Assembly: GCF_003054195.1 (NCBI RefSeq) | Contig: NZ_QBKP01000008.1 | Span: forward strand, 124,001-188,000 | Length of the DNA: 64,000 nt | From: Gemmobacter caeni | GTDB taxonomy: Bacteria; Pseudomonadota; Alphaproteobacteria; Rhodobacterales; Rhodobacteraceae | Direction: 5' to 3' | Shown: positions 29,725 to 36,609 of the stretch, in pieces | Layout of the letters: each line of letters opens with the position of its first letter | How positions within the stretch are numbered: position 1 is the stretch's first letter | Translations under genes and position numbers: made by a program | Notes under the pieces: generated by a model | The model's database searches: none | Told to the model about the DNA's origin: nothing | Seen by the model: the letters and a program-made list of their open reading frames with translations, nothing else

Positions 29725-30767
29725 AGCAGGCGGCCCTTGTAGATCACGCCCTCGCCCGCCACCACACGGCCCATGCGGCAGACAGTCTCGCCCTCGGCGC
29801 GCAGCAGCGCCTCGATCTCGTCGGCGCGGTCGGCGGCAACCGCCAGCATCATGCCGATGCCGCAGTTGAAGGTCTTGAGCAGCTCCGGCTCGCTCATCCC
29901 CGCCGTTTCCGCCAGCCAGCGGAACACCGGTGGCAGGGTCCATGCACCAAGGTCGATCTCGCAGGCGAGGCCCTCGGGCAGCACGCGGGGCGGGTTTTCG
30001 GTCAGGCCGCCGCCGGTGATATGCGCCAGCGCATGCACGCCGCCCGCCCGCACCGCCTTCAGCGCCTGTTTCACATAAAGCCGCGTCGGCGCCAGCAGCG
30101 CCGCGCCCAGCGTGCCCTCGCTGAAGGGCGAGGCCGCATCCCAGCCCAGACCCGACAGTTCCACCACCTTGCGCACGAAGCTGTAGCCGTTGGAATGAAC
30201 CCCGTTGGAACCCAGCCCCAACAGCACGTCGCCCTCGGCCACGGCCTTCGGCAGATCCTCGCCGCGTTCCATCGCGCCGACCGCGAAACCGGCGAGGTCG
30301 AAATCGCCCTTGTGATACATGCCCGGCATTTCGGCCGTCTCGCCACCGATCAGCGCGCAGCCCGACTGAACGCAGCCCTCTGCAATGCCCTCGACGATGC
30401 GGGCGGCCTGATCCACGTCCAGCTTGCCGGTGGCAAAGTAATCAAGGAAGAACAACGGCTCGGCGCCTTGGCAGACCAGATCGTTGACACACATCGCCAC
30501 GAGGTCGATCCCGATCGTATCGACATTGCCGGTGTCGATGGCGATGCGCAGCTTGGTGCCCACACCATCGGTGGCGCCGACGAGGATCGGATCGCTGTAG
30601 CCTGCCGCCTTCAGATCGAACAACGCACCAAAGCCGCCCAGCCCCGAAACGGTGCCCGAACGGTTGGTCCGCTTCGCCGCCGGCTTGATGCGCTCGACCA
30701 GCGCATTGCCCGCGTCGATGTCCACACCGGCGTCGGCATAGGTCAGTCCGTTCTTCTGCGTGGTCAT
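29721..30767 (-). CDS. purM: PurM, phosphoribosylformylglycinamidine cyclo-ligase (AIR synthetase)
   Basis: A 348-residue enzyme of purine synthesis that closes the imidazole ring with ATP. Family motifs include [46 protein letters not shown] and [16 protein letters not shown]. The start at 30767 gives [20 protein letters not shown], as in the family. It forms a two-gene operon with purN. The housekeeping pair marks the conserved chromosome next to the prophage site. Confidence 0.95.
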   Translation of the reverse strand: MTTQKNGLTYADAGVDIDAGNALVERIKPAAKRTNRSGTVSGLGGFGALFDLKAAGYSDPILVGATDGVGTKLRIAIDTGNVDTIGIDLVAMCVNDLVCQGAEPLFFLDYFATGKLDVDQAARIVEGIAEGCVQSGCALIGGETAEMPGMYHKGDFDLAGFAVGAMERGEDLPKAVAEGDVLLGLGSNGVHSNGYSFVRKVVELSGLGWDAASPFSEGTLGAALLAPTRLYVKQALKAVRAGGVHALAHITGGGLTENPPRVLPEGLACEIDLGAWTLPPVFRWLAETAGMSEPELLKTFNCGIGMMLAVAADRADEIEALLRAEGETVCRMGRVVAGEGVIYKGRLL

Positions 30768-30897
30768 GGCGGGCCCCTCGTCACGGCGATTCATCCGGCC
30801 CTGCGCTTACCGCAAGGCGGCCAGCGGGGCCAGAGGAAACCGCCCGCCGCCCGCAGGCTTGACCCCCTGTCGCCTTGTGCTAAACGCAGGTCAGGCC

Positions 30898-30973
30898 GGG
30901 CCTGTAGCTCAATGGTCAGAGCAGGGCGCTCATAACGCCTTGGTTGGGGGTTCGAGTCCCTCCGGGCCTACCA
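30898..30973 (+). tRNA. tRNA with CAT anticodon (tRNA-Ile2 or tRNA-Met), prophage integration site
   Basis: A 76-nt cloverleaf including an encoded CCA. The acceptor is GGGCCTG with CGGGCCT, the D arm is GCTC/GAGC, the anticodon stem is GGGCG/CGCCT with loop CTCATAA, and the T loop is TTCGAGT. The CAT anticodon fits elongator Met or Ile2 (lysidine-modified). The body resembles alphaproteobacterial Ile2, so I prefer that reading. The integrase gene begins 153 bp downstream in the same direction, the usual layout when a phage uses a tRNA 3' end as its attachment site. Confidence 0.93.
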
Positions 30974-31125
30974 TTCGCCTTTTTCATGCGTCCAGAGCCG
31001 TCCGAGACACCGGCTTAGACGCATGAAAACAAGGCATTTTGATAGATGATCTTTTTCATTTGTCCCTATGCGTCCAGATGCCTGTTGGTATAATCGTTGG
31101 TATCAGACAGCGAGACGATACCAAC
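30974..31125. repeat. Prophage left-end (attL-side) region with repeated arm-type motifs
   Basis: Between the tRNA and int, ATGCGTCCAGA occurs at 30986-30996 and again at 31068-31077 plus one base. An inverted copy GACGCATG at 31018-31025 pairs with CATGCGTC at 30985-30992. CTTTTTCAT also occurs twice (about 30979 and 31051). Short repeated motifs beside an integrase at an attachment site are typical arm-type binding sites. The core att is probably within the tRNA 3' end. The right-hand copy is outside the window. Confidence 0.5.
31084..31125 (+). promoter_or_regulatory. Inverted repeat abutting the integrase start codon
   Basis: GTTGGTATC (31096-31104) and GATACCAAC (31117-31125) form a perfect 9-bp inverted repeat ending exactly at the int ATG. 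A third copy, GTTGGTAT, is at 31084-31091. It may be an operator for int or an mRNA hairpin limiting its translation. Confidence 0.5.
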
Positions 31126-32274
31126 ATGACTTTGACCGACAACGCCTGCAAGAACGCCAAGCCTTCGGATGCGGCCAGAAAGATGTCGGATGGGGGCGGT
31201 CTTTACCTGTTTGTTACCCCGAGCGGTTCGAAATTATGGAGGATGAACTACCGCTTCGAGGGGAAGCAGAAGACCCTATCCTTCGGCGCTTACCCGGCAG
31301 TAGGGCTCAAGGATGCCAGGGCGCACAGGGACAAGGCCAAGAGCGTTCTGGCTTCCGGTCGAGATCCTGCCGCGCAGACCGCAACTGAGGATAGCTTCGA
31401 GGCAGTTGCGCGAGAATGGCATCGCAGCAACGAAACCAAGTGGGTGCCGCAACATTCAGCACGGGTTCTGAGCAGACTGGTGCAGGATGTTTTTCCAGAG
31501 ATCGGCGGGACGCGGGTTTCGGAGATCACTCCGTCCCATGTGCTTGCTGTTCTGAGAAAGGTAGAAGGTCGCGGTGTGCGGGACACGCCTCGCCGGCTGC
31601 GACAGTCGATCAGCTCGGTGTTCCGGTACGCGGTGGCATCGGGTCTGACGCAGCTGGACCCGGCAGCGAGCATTCACGACGCACTGAAAGCGCGGCCGAA
31701 AACAAAACACAGGGCGGCGCTGAAGCCAGAGGAATTGCCGGAATTTTTCGCCAGACTGGCAAAATATGCCGGCAACCCGGTGACTGCCAAGGCGATCTAT
31801 TTCACGATGCTGACCATGACCCGCACCGCGGAAGTTCGCTTCGCCACCTGGGCAGAATTTCAGGGGGACACATGGAGGATTCCGGCCGAGCGGATGAAGA
31901 TGGGGAAAGAGCACCTTGTCCCACTTTCACCTCAGGCGCAGGCAGTTCTGGCCACGCTGGACAGATCGACGGAATGGGTGTTTCCGGGTGTCCGCGGAAG
32001 CATGTCCGAAAACACGATGATCTATGCGCTTTACCGGATGGGATACCACAGCAGGGTCACTGTTCACGGCATGCGGTCTCTGGCCTCGACCATGATGAAC
32101 GAAAGTGGCTTGTGGCGGGCGGATGCGATCGAGCGCCAGCTTGCTCATACCCCGAAGAACGAAGTGCGTGCCGCCTATAATGCTGCGCTATACTGGTCTG
32201 AACGGTGCCGGATGATGAACTGGTGGGGAGACTGGATCGAGCAGCAAAAGATGCTCGGTGAAATGTTGGGGTGA
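31126..32274 (+). CDS. int: Tyrosine integrase of the prophage
   Basis: A 382-residue tyrosine recombinase with an N-terminal arm-DNA-binding domain of the DUF4102 type (DGGGLYLFVTPSGSKLWRM), a SAM-like core-binding domain (about 85-180) and a catalytic domain. Visible catalytic residues are R233 (TMTRTAEVRF), H314 and R317 (VHGMRSLAS), H341 and probable nucleophile Y351. The ATG at 31126 directly follows an inverted repeat. No strong ribosome-binding site is seen. The stop codon lies inside the first structured repeat unit at 32273. It should integrate and, with the AlpA-like protein, perhaps excise the phage at the adjacent tRNA. Confidence 0.92.
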   Translation: MTLTDNACKNAKPSDAARKMSDGGGLYLFVTPSGSKLWRMNYRFEGKQKTLSFGAYPAVGLKDARAHRDKAKSVLASGRDPAAQTATEDSFEAVAREWHRSNETKWVPQHSARVLSRLVQDVFPEIGGTRVSEITPSHVLAVLRKVEGRGVRDTPRRLRQSISSVFRYAVASGLTQLDPAASIHDALKARPKTKHRAALKPEELPEFFARLAKYAGNPVTAKAIYFTMLTMTRTAEVRFATWAEFQGDTWRIPAERMKMGKEHLVPLSPQAQAVLATLDRSTEWVFPGVRGSMSENTMIYALYRMGYHSRVTVHGMRSLASTMMNESGLWRADAIERQLAHTPKNEVRAAYNAALYWSERCRMMNWWGDWIEQQKMLGEMLG

Positions 32275-32449
32275 GCGCGGGCCACATTTCAGGGGTTCCA
32301 AAGGTGCCCGTGGAAGTCAGCATCCCGCTTTCACTTCACCACTCAGGGGCCGCGCTCAGGAGGATGCATCTGCCGCGACTTGCTAAGCCGGTCACGCGGC
32401 GATCCTTGGTGTAAACCGGCGTCCTTTTGATGCACCCGCCAGAAAGCGG
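32273..32449 (-). repeat. Structured unit U3
   Basis: The hairpin CCGC/GCGG is at 32436-32449. The long-range stem pairs 32429-32437 (minus GGGTGCATC) with 32362-32370 (minus GATGCATCC), including one G-U pair on the minus strand. The second element spans 32273-32357 and is closed by GAGCGCG/CGCGCTC. Its end overlaps the int stop codon. Confidence 0.6.
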
Positions 32450-32568
32450 TGCCGCTATTTCCCGGCTGCCAGGTCGGCATGGATCGGCCACGACCATCGT
32501 TGGCGCACTGCTCCCATGCTGAGTGGGCCGTAGCCCTGATGCAACCCTATCGGGCCATCGTGCAAGGT

Positions 32569-32790
32569 GAGCGCGGGCCGGATAGGATTTGAACCTATAT
32601 AAGCTACACATCGGAATTACGCCCCGTAACCAAAATTCGGCACCGGACTCCGCGCTCACGAGGTCACAGATTTACCGGGTTTCCCCGGAAACATGGCAGG
32701 TGGCCACCTTACTCACTGTCTAACAATGCCGAGGTGCGACCCCGATGCCGGATGTGAGAACCATGTCAATCTGTGACCGCGTGAAAGCGG
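32569..32790 (-). repeat. Structured unit U2
   Basis: The hairpin is at 32777-32790 (minus CCGCTTTCACGCGG). The long-range 11-bp stem GGTCACAGATT/AATCTGTGACC joins 32768-32778 with 32662-32672 and encloses a CCGGG-GAAA-CCCGG hairpin (32675-32688). The second element, 32569-32657, is closed by GAGCGCG/CGCGCTC and contains a perfect 5-bp T-arm, ATAGG-TTCAAAT-CCTAT. Confidence 0.6.
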
Positions 32791-32919
32791 TTGCGGGTTG
32801 GGTGTATTGCGGCTCCCGCCTTCCGCTTGTTCCGACACCCTCGGCATGACCCATAACCGGCATCCAGGTCAACATTTCTCCTATCACCTTTCGGCAAGAG
32901 GCCGGTAGAAACACAAGTT

Positions 32920-33107
32920 GAGCGTGGGCCGTTCGCACGGACTTGAACCGCTGTCACCCGCTTTCACGCTGGTAGGCTTTACCCACAGCACTCGTTGCCG
33001 AACCACGCTCAGGAGGATGCTGAAAGGCCCTTTTGGTTTCACCCGCTCGCTCATCCTTGAGGAGTCTTGCTCTACGGGTCACTCATTCAGCATCCGCCAG
33101 AAAGCGG
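32920..33107 (-). repeat. Structured unit U1
   Basis: The hairpin is at 33094-33107. The 10-bp long-range stem GGATGCTGAA/TTCAGCATCC joins 33086-33095 with 33015-33024. The second element, 32920-33010, is closed by GAGCGTG/CACGCTC, a compensatory change relative to U2 and U3. It has an inner stem GTTCG/CGAAC, a TTCAAGT loop, and CCA after the inner stem, so it resembles a distorted tRNA. Confidence 0.6.
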
Positions 33108-33203
33108 TTGCGCGGTTATCGAGACGCGCCCCTCGGGGTCGGTTGTGAATTTGAATACCACCTCGCATCCACAAATCAATATTGGCGTGATTCGTGTTGC
33201 TTT

Positions 33204-33218
33204 GCAAGTTAAAAGTGA
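33204..33218 (+). promoter_or_regulatory. Phage palindromic operator S1 upstream of the AlpA-like gene
   Basis: GCAAGTTAAAAGTGA has a good right half-site (AAAAGTGA) and a weaker left half of the palindrome seen at four other gaps. A -10-like GATAAT (33217-33222) overlaps its end, the same arrangement as at S2. Confidence 0.4.
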
Positions 33219-33259
33219 TAATCTGAATCCATCAAGTCACCGCCATGACGAGGGGAAGC

Positions 33260-33430
33260 ATGTTTTTGAGAATCGGAGAAGTGATCAAGCGTACCGGGCT
33301 CGCCCGCAGCACGATCTATCAGATGGCAAGGGAGGGGAGGTTCCCGCCGCCGCGCCGCATTTCCTATCGCGTATCGGCGTGGGTCGAAGGCGAGATCGTC
33401 GCCTGGCAAGAAAAGTTCGTGAAGGGTTGA
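33260..33430 (+). CDS. AlpA-like helix-turn-helix protein (possible excisionase/activator)
   Basis: A 56-residue protein with the AlpA/MerR-like winged-helix pattern: IGEVIKRTGLARSTIYQMAR is the helix-turn-helix, then RFPPPRRISYRVSAWVEGEI and a final Trp segment. Such proteins act as excisionases or small activators in phages and satellites. I chose the ATG at 33260 with GAGGGG before it; an ATG at 33245 is also in frame. Its place before the terminase genes and next to the structured region makes a regulator of integration or late genes plausible. Confidence 0.7.
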   Translation: MFLRIGEVIKRTGLARSTIYQMAREGRFPPPRRISYRVSAWVEGEIVAWQEKFVKG

Positions 33431-33433
33431 TCC

Positions 33434-34069
33434 GTGACTGATGATCTGGACGCACTTCTCGGGCCTCCGTCGCCTCGACCTGAGCCTGAGCCCCATCCAT
33501 CCATGTTCCGCAAGCCGGTTGGGGTGACCTTTCTCGCTCAGGTCGTCGGCAAACAGCCCTACCAGATCGAGAAGCGCCTGGCGAAGTGTCCGGTCAAGGA
33601 ATGGGATCGCCGTGGTGCGAAGTCGCACCCGAAGTATGATTTCGTCGAGGCGATGGGCTACCTGATCAATCCCAAAATCGACATCGAGGATTGGCTGTCA
33701 TCGAAAAATGCAGCCAGCCTCCCGCCGTACATCAACAAGATGTTCTGGGATTCTGCCATGCAGCGCATCCGTGTGATGAACGCTGCCGGTGACCTTTGGC
33801 ATACCGAAGATGTTCTCGTCGTGATGGGAAGAGTCGCCCTTCTTATCAAGGAAGAAGCGAAAAACTGGATCGAGGATCTTCCTGAAAAGGATCAGTTGAG
33901 CAACGAGCAGTATGAATTTCTGCTGGGGGCTGTCGACCGGCTGATTTCTTCAGTTCGCAACCGTCTGATTGACCTTCCCAAGGAGGGTCTGACGCGGGCG
34001 AGCATGTCCGACACCATCATTTCCGAACTCGAAGCAAGCGGCGAGATGCCGTCGCAAGAGGACGAATGA
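33434..34069 (+). CDS. Terminase small subunit-like protein (Nu1-type position)
   Basis: A 211-residue protein resembling the DUF1441/Nu1-type small terminase group. The segment VTFLAQVVGKQPYQIEKRLA looks like a DNA-binding winged helix, followed by an alpha-helical region (about 110-190). It starts with GTG at 33434 after AAGGG and ends with an ATGA overlap onto the large subunit gene, as expected for a packaging pair. Small terminases recognise the packaging site on phage DNA. Confidence 0.65.
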   Translation: MTDDLDALLGPPSPRPEPEPHPSMFRKPVGVTFLAQVVGKQPYQIEKRLAKCPVKEWDRRGAKSHPKYDFVEAMGYLINPKIDIEDWLSSKNAASLPPYINKMFWDSAMQRIRVMNAAGDLWHTEDVLVVMGRVALLIKEEAKNWIEDLPEKDQLSNEQYEFLLGAVDRLISSVRNRLIDLPKEGLTRASMSDTIISELEASGEMPSQEDE

Positions 34070-36255
34070 CAGCCAGGACCATTAAGGCCCCATCCGTAAG
34101 AGACCTGGCTGAGGCGGCCAGGTATCATGGGATCGAAGAGATTGCGGCAAAAGCATTCGACATGATGCAGCCGGCAGAGCGGCTGACAGTGGCGCAATGC
34201 GCACAAGAATACATGTTTTTCGGATCAGGGTCCGGGCACAAGACCCGATGGTCGCCGCTCAAGACCCCATATCTGATCGAACCGATGAACATGCTGACGA
34301 GCCTGGACCATCAGGGCATGATTTTCGTTGGCCCGGCCCGAACCGGCAAAACGGCAATGTCTCTGGGGTGGATGGCGCATACGGTCATCACCGATCCGGC
34401 AGACATGCTTTACGTTCAGATGGACCGGGAAAATGCTCGCAAGTTTTCCAACGGGGATCTGCAACGTTTTCTCGTGGCGTCGGATGAGGTGCGCAAGCGC
34501 CAGCTCACCAAGCGTCAGATGGATAACACCTTCGACAAGACGTTTGAGTCGGGGATGCGGTTTCTGCTGACCTACCCGACTGCCTCCAACCTGTCGAACA
34601 TCACCGTCGGCCGGGTCTGGCTGATCGACTATGAACGCATGGACGATGATGTTGGCGGCGAAGGCACGCCCTACGACATGGCGGCGAAGCGGACGCAAAC
34701 CTTCGGGCGCCGCGGGATGACCGTAGCCGAGGCGTCCCCGAACCCGAACAAGGAAATCACCGATCCGAAGTGGGCACCCCAATCCCCACATCAGGCCCCG
34801 CCGATCAAAGGCATTTTCGAACTCTACAATCGTGGTGATCGCCGCAGGTTCTATTGGTTTTGCCCGAAGTGCGGATCTCCGTTCGAGCCGGATTTCAAAC
34901 ACCTCGTCGGTTACGAGGACGCTCGCGACATGCTTGAGGCGCGGGAGAAAACCTACATGCGGTGTCCGGTCAGAGGTTGTCCGATCGAGCCGAAATACAA
35001 AGACGCCATGAACATGAAGGGTGTCTGGGTGCCCGACTGGGCGCGCGTCGATGCAGATGGCGTCATCTCCCCTATTCGCGAAGACGGTTACATCGCTCGA
35101 TCAAACATCGCCTCCTTCTGGTTGAAGGGACCGGCCGCAGGTTACGTCACATGGGGCGAACTTGCTGCAAAATACCTCACCGCGACGAAGGCGCTCGAAG
35201 AGACCGGAGACGACGGGCCGCTGCGCACCACGATCACCGTGGATCAGGGGAGTTATTACATCCCGGCCTCGCGTCTGTCCGAACGATCCCCGGAACAGCT
35301 GAAAGAAAAGGCAGAAGACTGGGGGTCGACCGAGGAAGAACCGACAATCCCACCATGGGTGCGGTTCCTCGTTGCCACCATCGACGTGCAGAAAACCTGC
35401 TTCGTGGTTCAGATCAACGGCTATACCTCATCTGGAGATCTTGTCGTCATCGACGGCTTCAAACTGCGCTTGTCGGATCGACGCAACGCAGACGGAGACA
35501 GGTTGCCGATGGACCCAGCCGCCTATGGTGAGGACTGGGATATTCTGGTGCGCGAGGTGATGCGGAAAACCTACGCGCTGTCCGACGGTAGCGGTCGCCG
35601 CATGGCGATCCGGGCAACAGGATGCGACTCCGGTGGCGCGGAGGGGGTGACAACGCACGCCTATAATTTGTGGCGCCGTCTCAAGCAGACAGAGGACGGG
35701 CTTCATCGTCGCTTCATTCTGGTGAAAGGTGAGCCGAGCAAGACGGCCCCGAGAGCCCGCGCGACGTGGCCGGATTCCTCTCGCAAGGACAAGTATGCCG
35801 TTGCGCGCGGGGATGTGCCGGTCCTTCTGCTCAATTCCAACCTCGTAAAGGATCTGGTCAGCGGGATGTTGGCGCGCACCGTGGGCCAGGAGGATCAAAA
35901 CGAGATAGGTGTCAGTGGCAGGGTTCGTTTCCCGACATGGATGCAGCCGTGGTTCTACAATCAGATGACCACGGAAATTCGCACCGAGAAAGGCTGGGAG
36001 AATCCCCGTCGCCGTCGAAATGAAGCGTGGGACTTGAGCTGTTACGCCATGGGTATCGTGGTGCGGCCTATCGAGAGGGAGGCGCCGTGGGTGCATTTCG
36101 GTATCGAACGCATCGACTGGACCAATCCTCCGACATGGGCGGCCGAGTGGGATGACAACGATTTCATCGTCAACCCGGAAGCCGATGAAAGTACGGTCGC
36201 AGAGAAGCAGAAATCCAAACCGAGCTTCGCTGATCTAGCTTCACGACTGGCCTGA
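34066..36255 (+). CDS. Terminase large subunit (lambda GpA family)
   Basis: A 729-residue packaging motor. The N-terminal ATPase has Walker A GPARTGKT (89-96) and a Walker B-like segment VWLIDYERMDDD. A zinc-ribbon-like insertion has CPKCGSPFEP and CPVRGC. The C-terminal part carries the nuclease domain (VATIDVQ and ATGCDSGGAEG). GpA-type enzymes cut at cos sites and pump DNA into the prohead. Length and motifs match the family. Confidence 0.93.
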   Translation: MTARTIKAPSVRDLAEAARYHGIEEIAAKAFDMMQPAERLTVAQCAQEYMFFGSGSGHKTRWSPLKTPYLIEPMNMLTSLDHQGMIFVGPARTGKTAMSLGWMAHTVITDPADMLYVQMDRENARKFSNGDLQRFLVASDEVRKRQLTKRQMDNTFDKTFESGMRFLLTYPTASNLSNITVGRVWLIDYERMDDDVGGEGTPYDMAAKRTQTFGRRGMTVAEASPNPNKEITDPKWAPQSPHQAPPIKGIFELYNRGDRRRFYWFCPKCGSPFEPDFKHLVGYEDARDMLEAREKTYMRCPVRGCPIEPKYKDAMNMKGVWVPDWARVDADGVISPIREDGYIARSNIASFWLKGPAAGYVTWGELAAKYLTATKALEETGDDGPLRTTITVDQGSYYIPASRLSERSPEQLKEKAEDWGSTEEEPTIPPWVRFLVATIDVQKTCFVVQINGYTSSGDLVVIDGFKLRLSDRRNADGDRLPMDPAAYGEDWDILVREVMRKTYALSDGSGRRMAIRATGCDSGGAEGVTTHAYNLWRRLKQTEDGLHRRFILVKGEPSKTAPRARATWPDSSRKDKYAVARGDVPVLLLNSNLVKDLVSGMLARTVGQEDQNEIGVSGRVRFPTWMQPWFYNQMTTEIRTEKGWENPRRRRNEAWDLSCYAMGIVVRPIEREAPWVHFGIERIDWTNPPTWAAEWDDNDFIVNPEADESTVAEKQKSKPSFADLASRLA

Positions 36256-36283
36256 TGCTGCGGTTCGCTCTTTCATTCTTGCT

Positions 36284-36312
36284 TTGATAAAAGTCACTTT
36301 ATTAGTGATAAT
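36284..36312 (+). promoter_or_regulatory. Promoter with overlapping palindromic operator S2
   Basis: The -35-like TTGATA (36284-36289) and -10-like GATAAT (36307-36312) have the ideal 17-bp spacing. The perfect palindrome TCACT-TTATT-AGTGA (36294-36308) fills the spacer and covers the first bases of the -10 box, so a bound protein would occlude RNA polymerase. It lies 64 bp before the W-like gene. Confidence 0.6.
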
Positions 36313-36375
36313 CAAGTTATTATTGCAAGAAGTTGTGCATTCGTGTATCCGTATATGGACAAATTTCCTGTACGG

Positions 36376-36606
36376 ATGAGCAACTTGACCCTGACCGCAG
36401 CACAGAGACTCGTGGAGGCTGAGGCAGCGTATCATGCGCTGCTGACTGGCGGTCAGCCCGTGGAATGCCGTGACTCCAACGGTGAAAGTGTCAGGTACAC
36501 TCCAGCCAATGCCAGCCGCCTGAAAGCGTACATCGCTGAAATCAAGGCTGAGATTGCCGGCATCCAAAGTCAGCTTCGTCGCCCCATCAGACCGATCTGG
36601 GGGTAA
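36376..36606 (+). CDS. Head-tail joining protein W-like
   Basis: A 76-residue protein matching the lambda gpW pattern: N-terminal helix AQRLVEAEAAYHALLTGGQ, then GESVRYTPANASRLKAYI and a helical end. gpW is added to the filled head after the connector to stabilise DNA and allow tail joining. I took the ATG at 36376 because the gpW homology begins there, although no good ribosome-binding site is seen. GTG 36343 and ATG 36355 are in-frame alternatives. Confidence 0.85.
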   Translation: MSNLTLTAAQRLVEAEAAYHALLTGGQPVECRDSNGESVRYTPANASRLKAYIAEIKAEIAGIQSQLRRPIRPIWG

Positions 36607-36609
36607 GCG

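Larger units (their letters stand above)
32273..33107 (-). ncRNA. Candidate large structured RNA region made of three repeated units
   Basis: This stretch of about 840 bp between int and the AlpA-like gene has no convincing reading frame. It contains three copies of one compound unit (32273-32449, 32569-32790, 32920-33107). Read on the minus strand, each unit is a CCGCTTTCNNGCGG hairpin, then a long-range stem, then CCTC(C/G), then an element closed by GAGCGYG and CRCGCTC. The long-range stems differ in sequence between units but stay complementary, which is strong support for an RNA fold. A GAAA tetraloop hairpin (32675-32688), a GGGA tetraloop, a G-U pair and T-loop-like TTCAAAT sequences favour the minus strand. 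Function is unknown. Confidence 0.55.

Noticed and set aside
32569-32657. Calling this element a tRNA-Gly (TCC)
   Set aside because: The T-arm is perfect, but the acceptor has mismatches, the anticodon stem is almost all G-U pairs, and no CCA follows. The repeated outer helix shared with the other units explains the sequence better.
32273-33107. The repeat region as a simple cos/packaging site
   Set aside because: It is next to the terminase genes, but 840 bp with long-range covarying stems is far larger than a cos site. A cos inside it cannot be excluded, but the data do not call for it.
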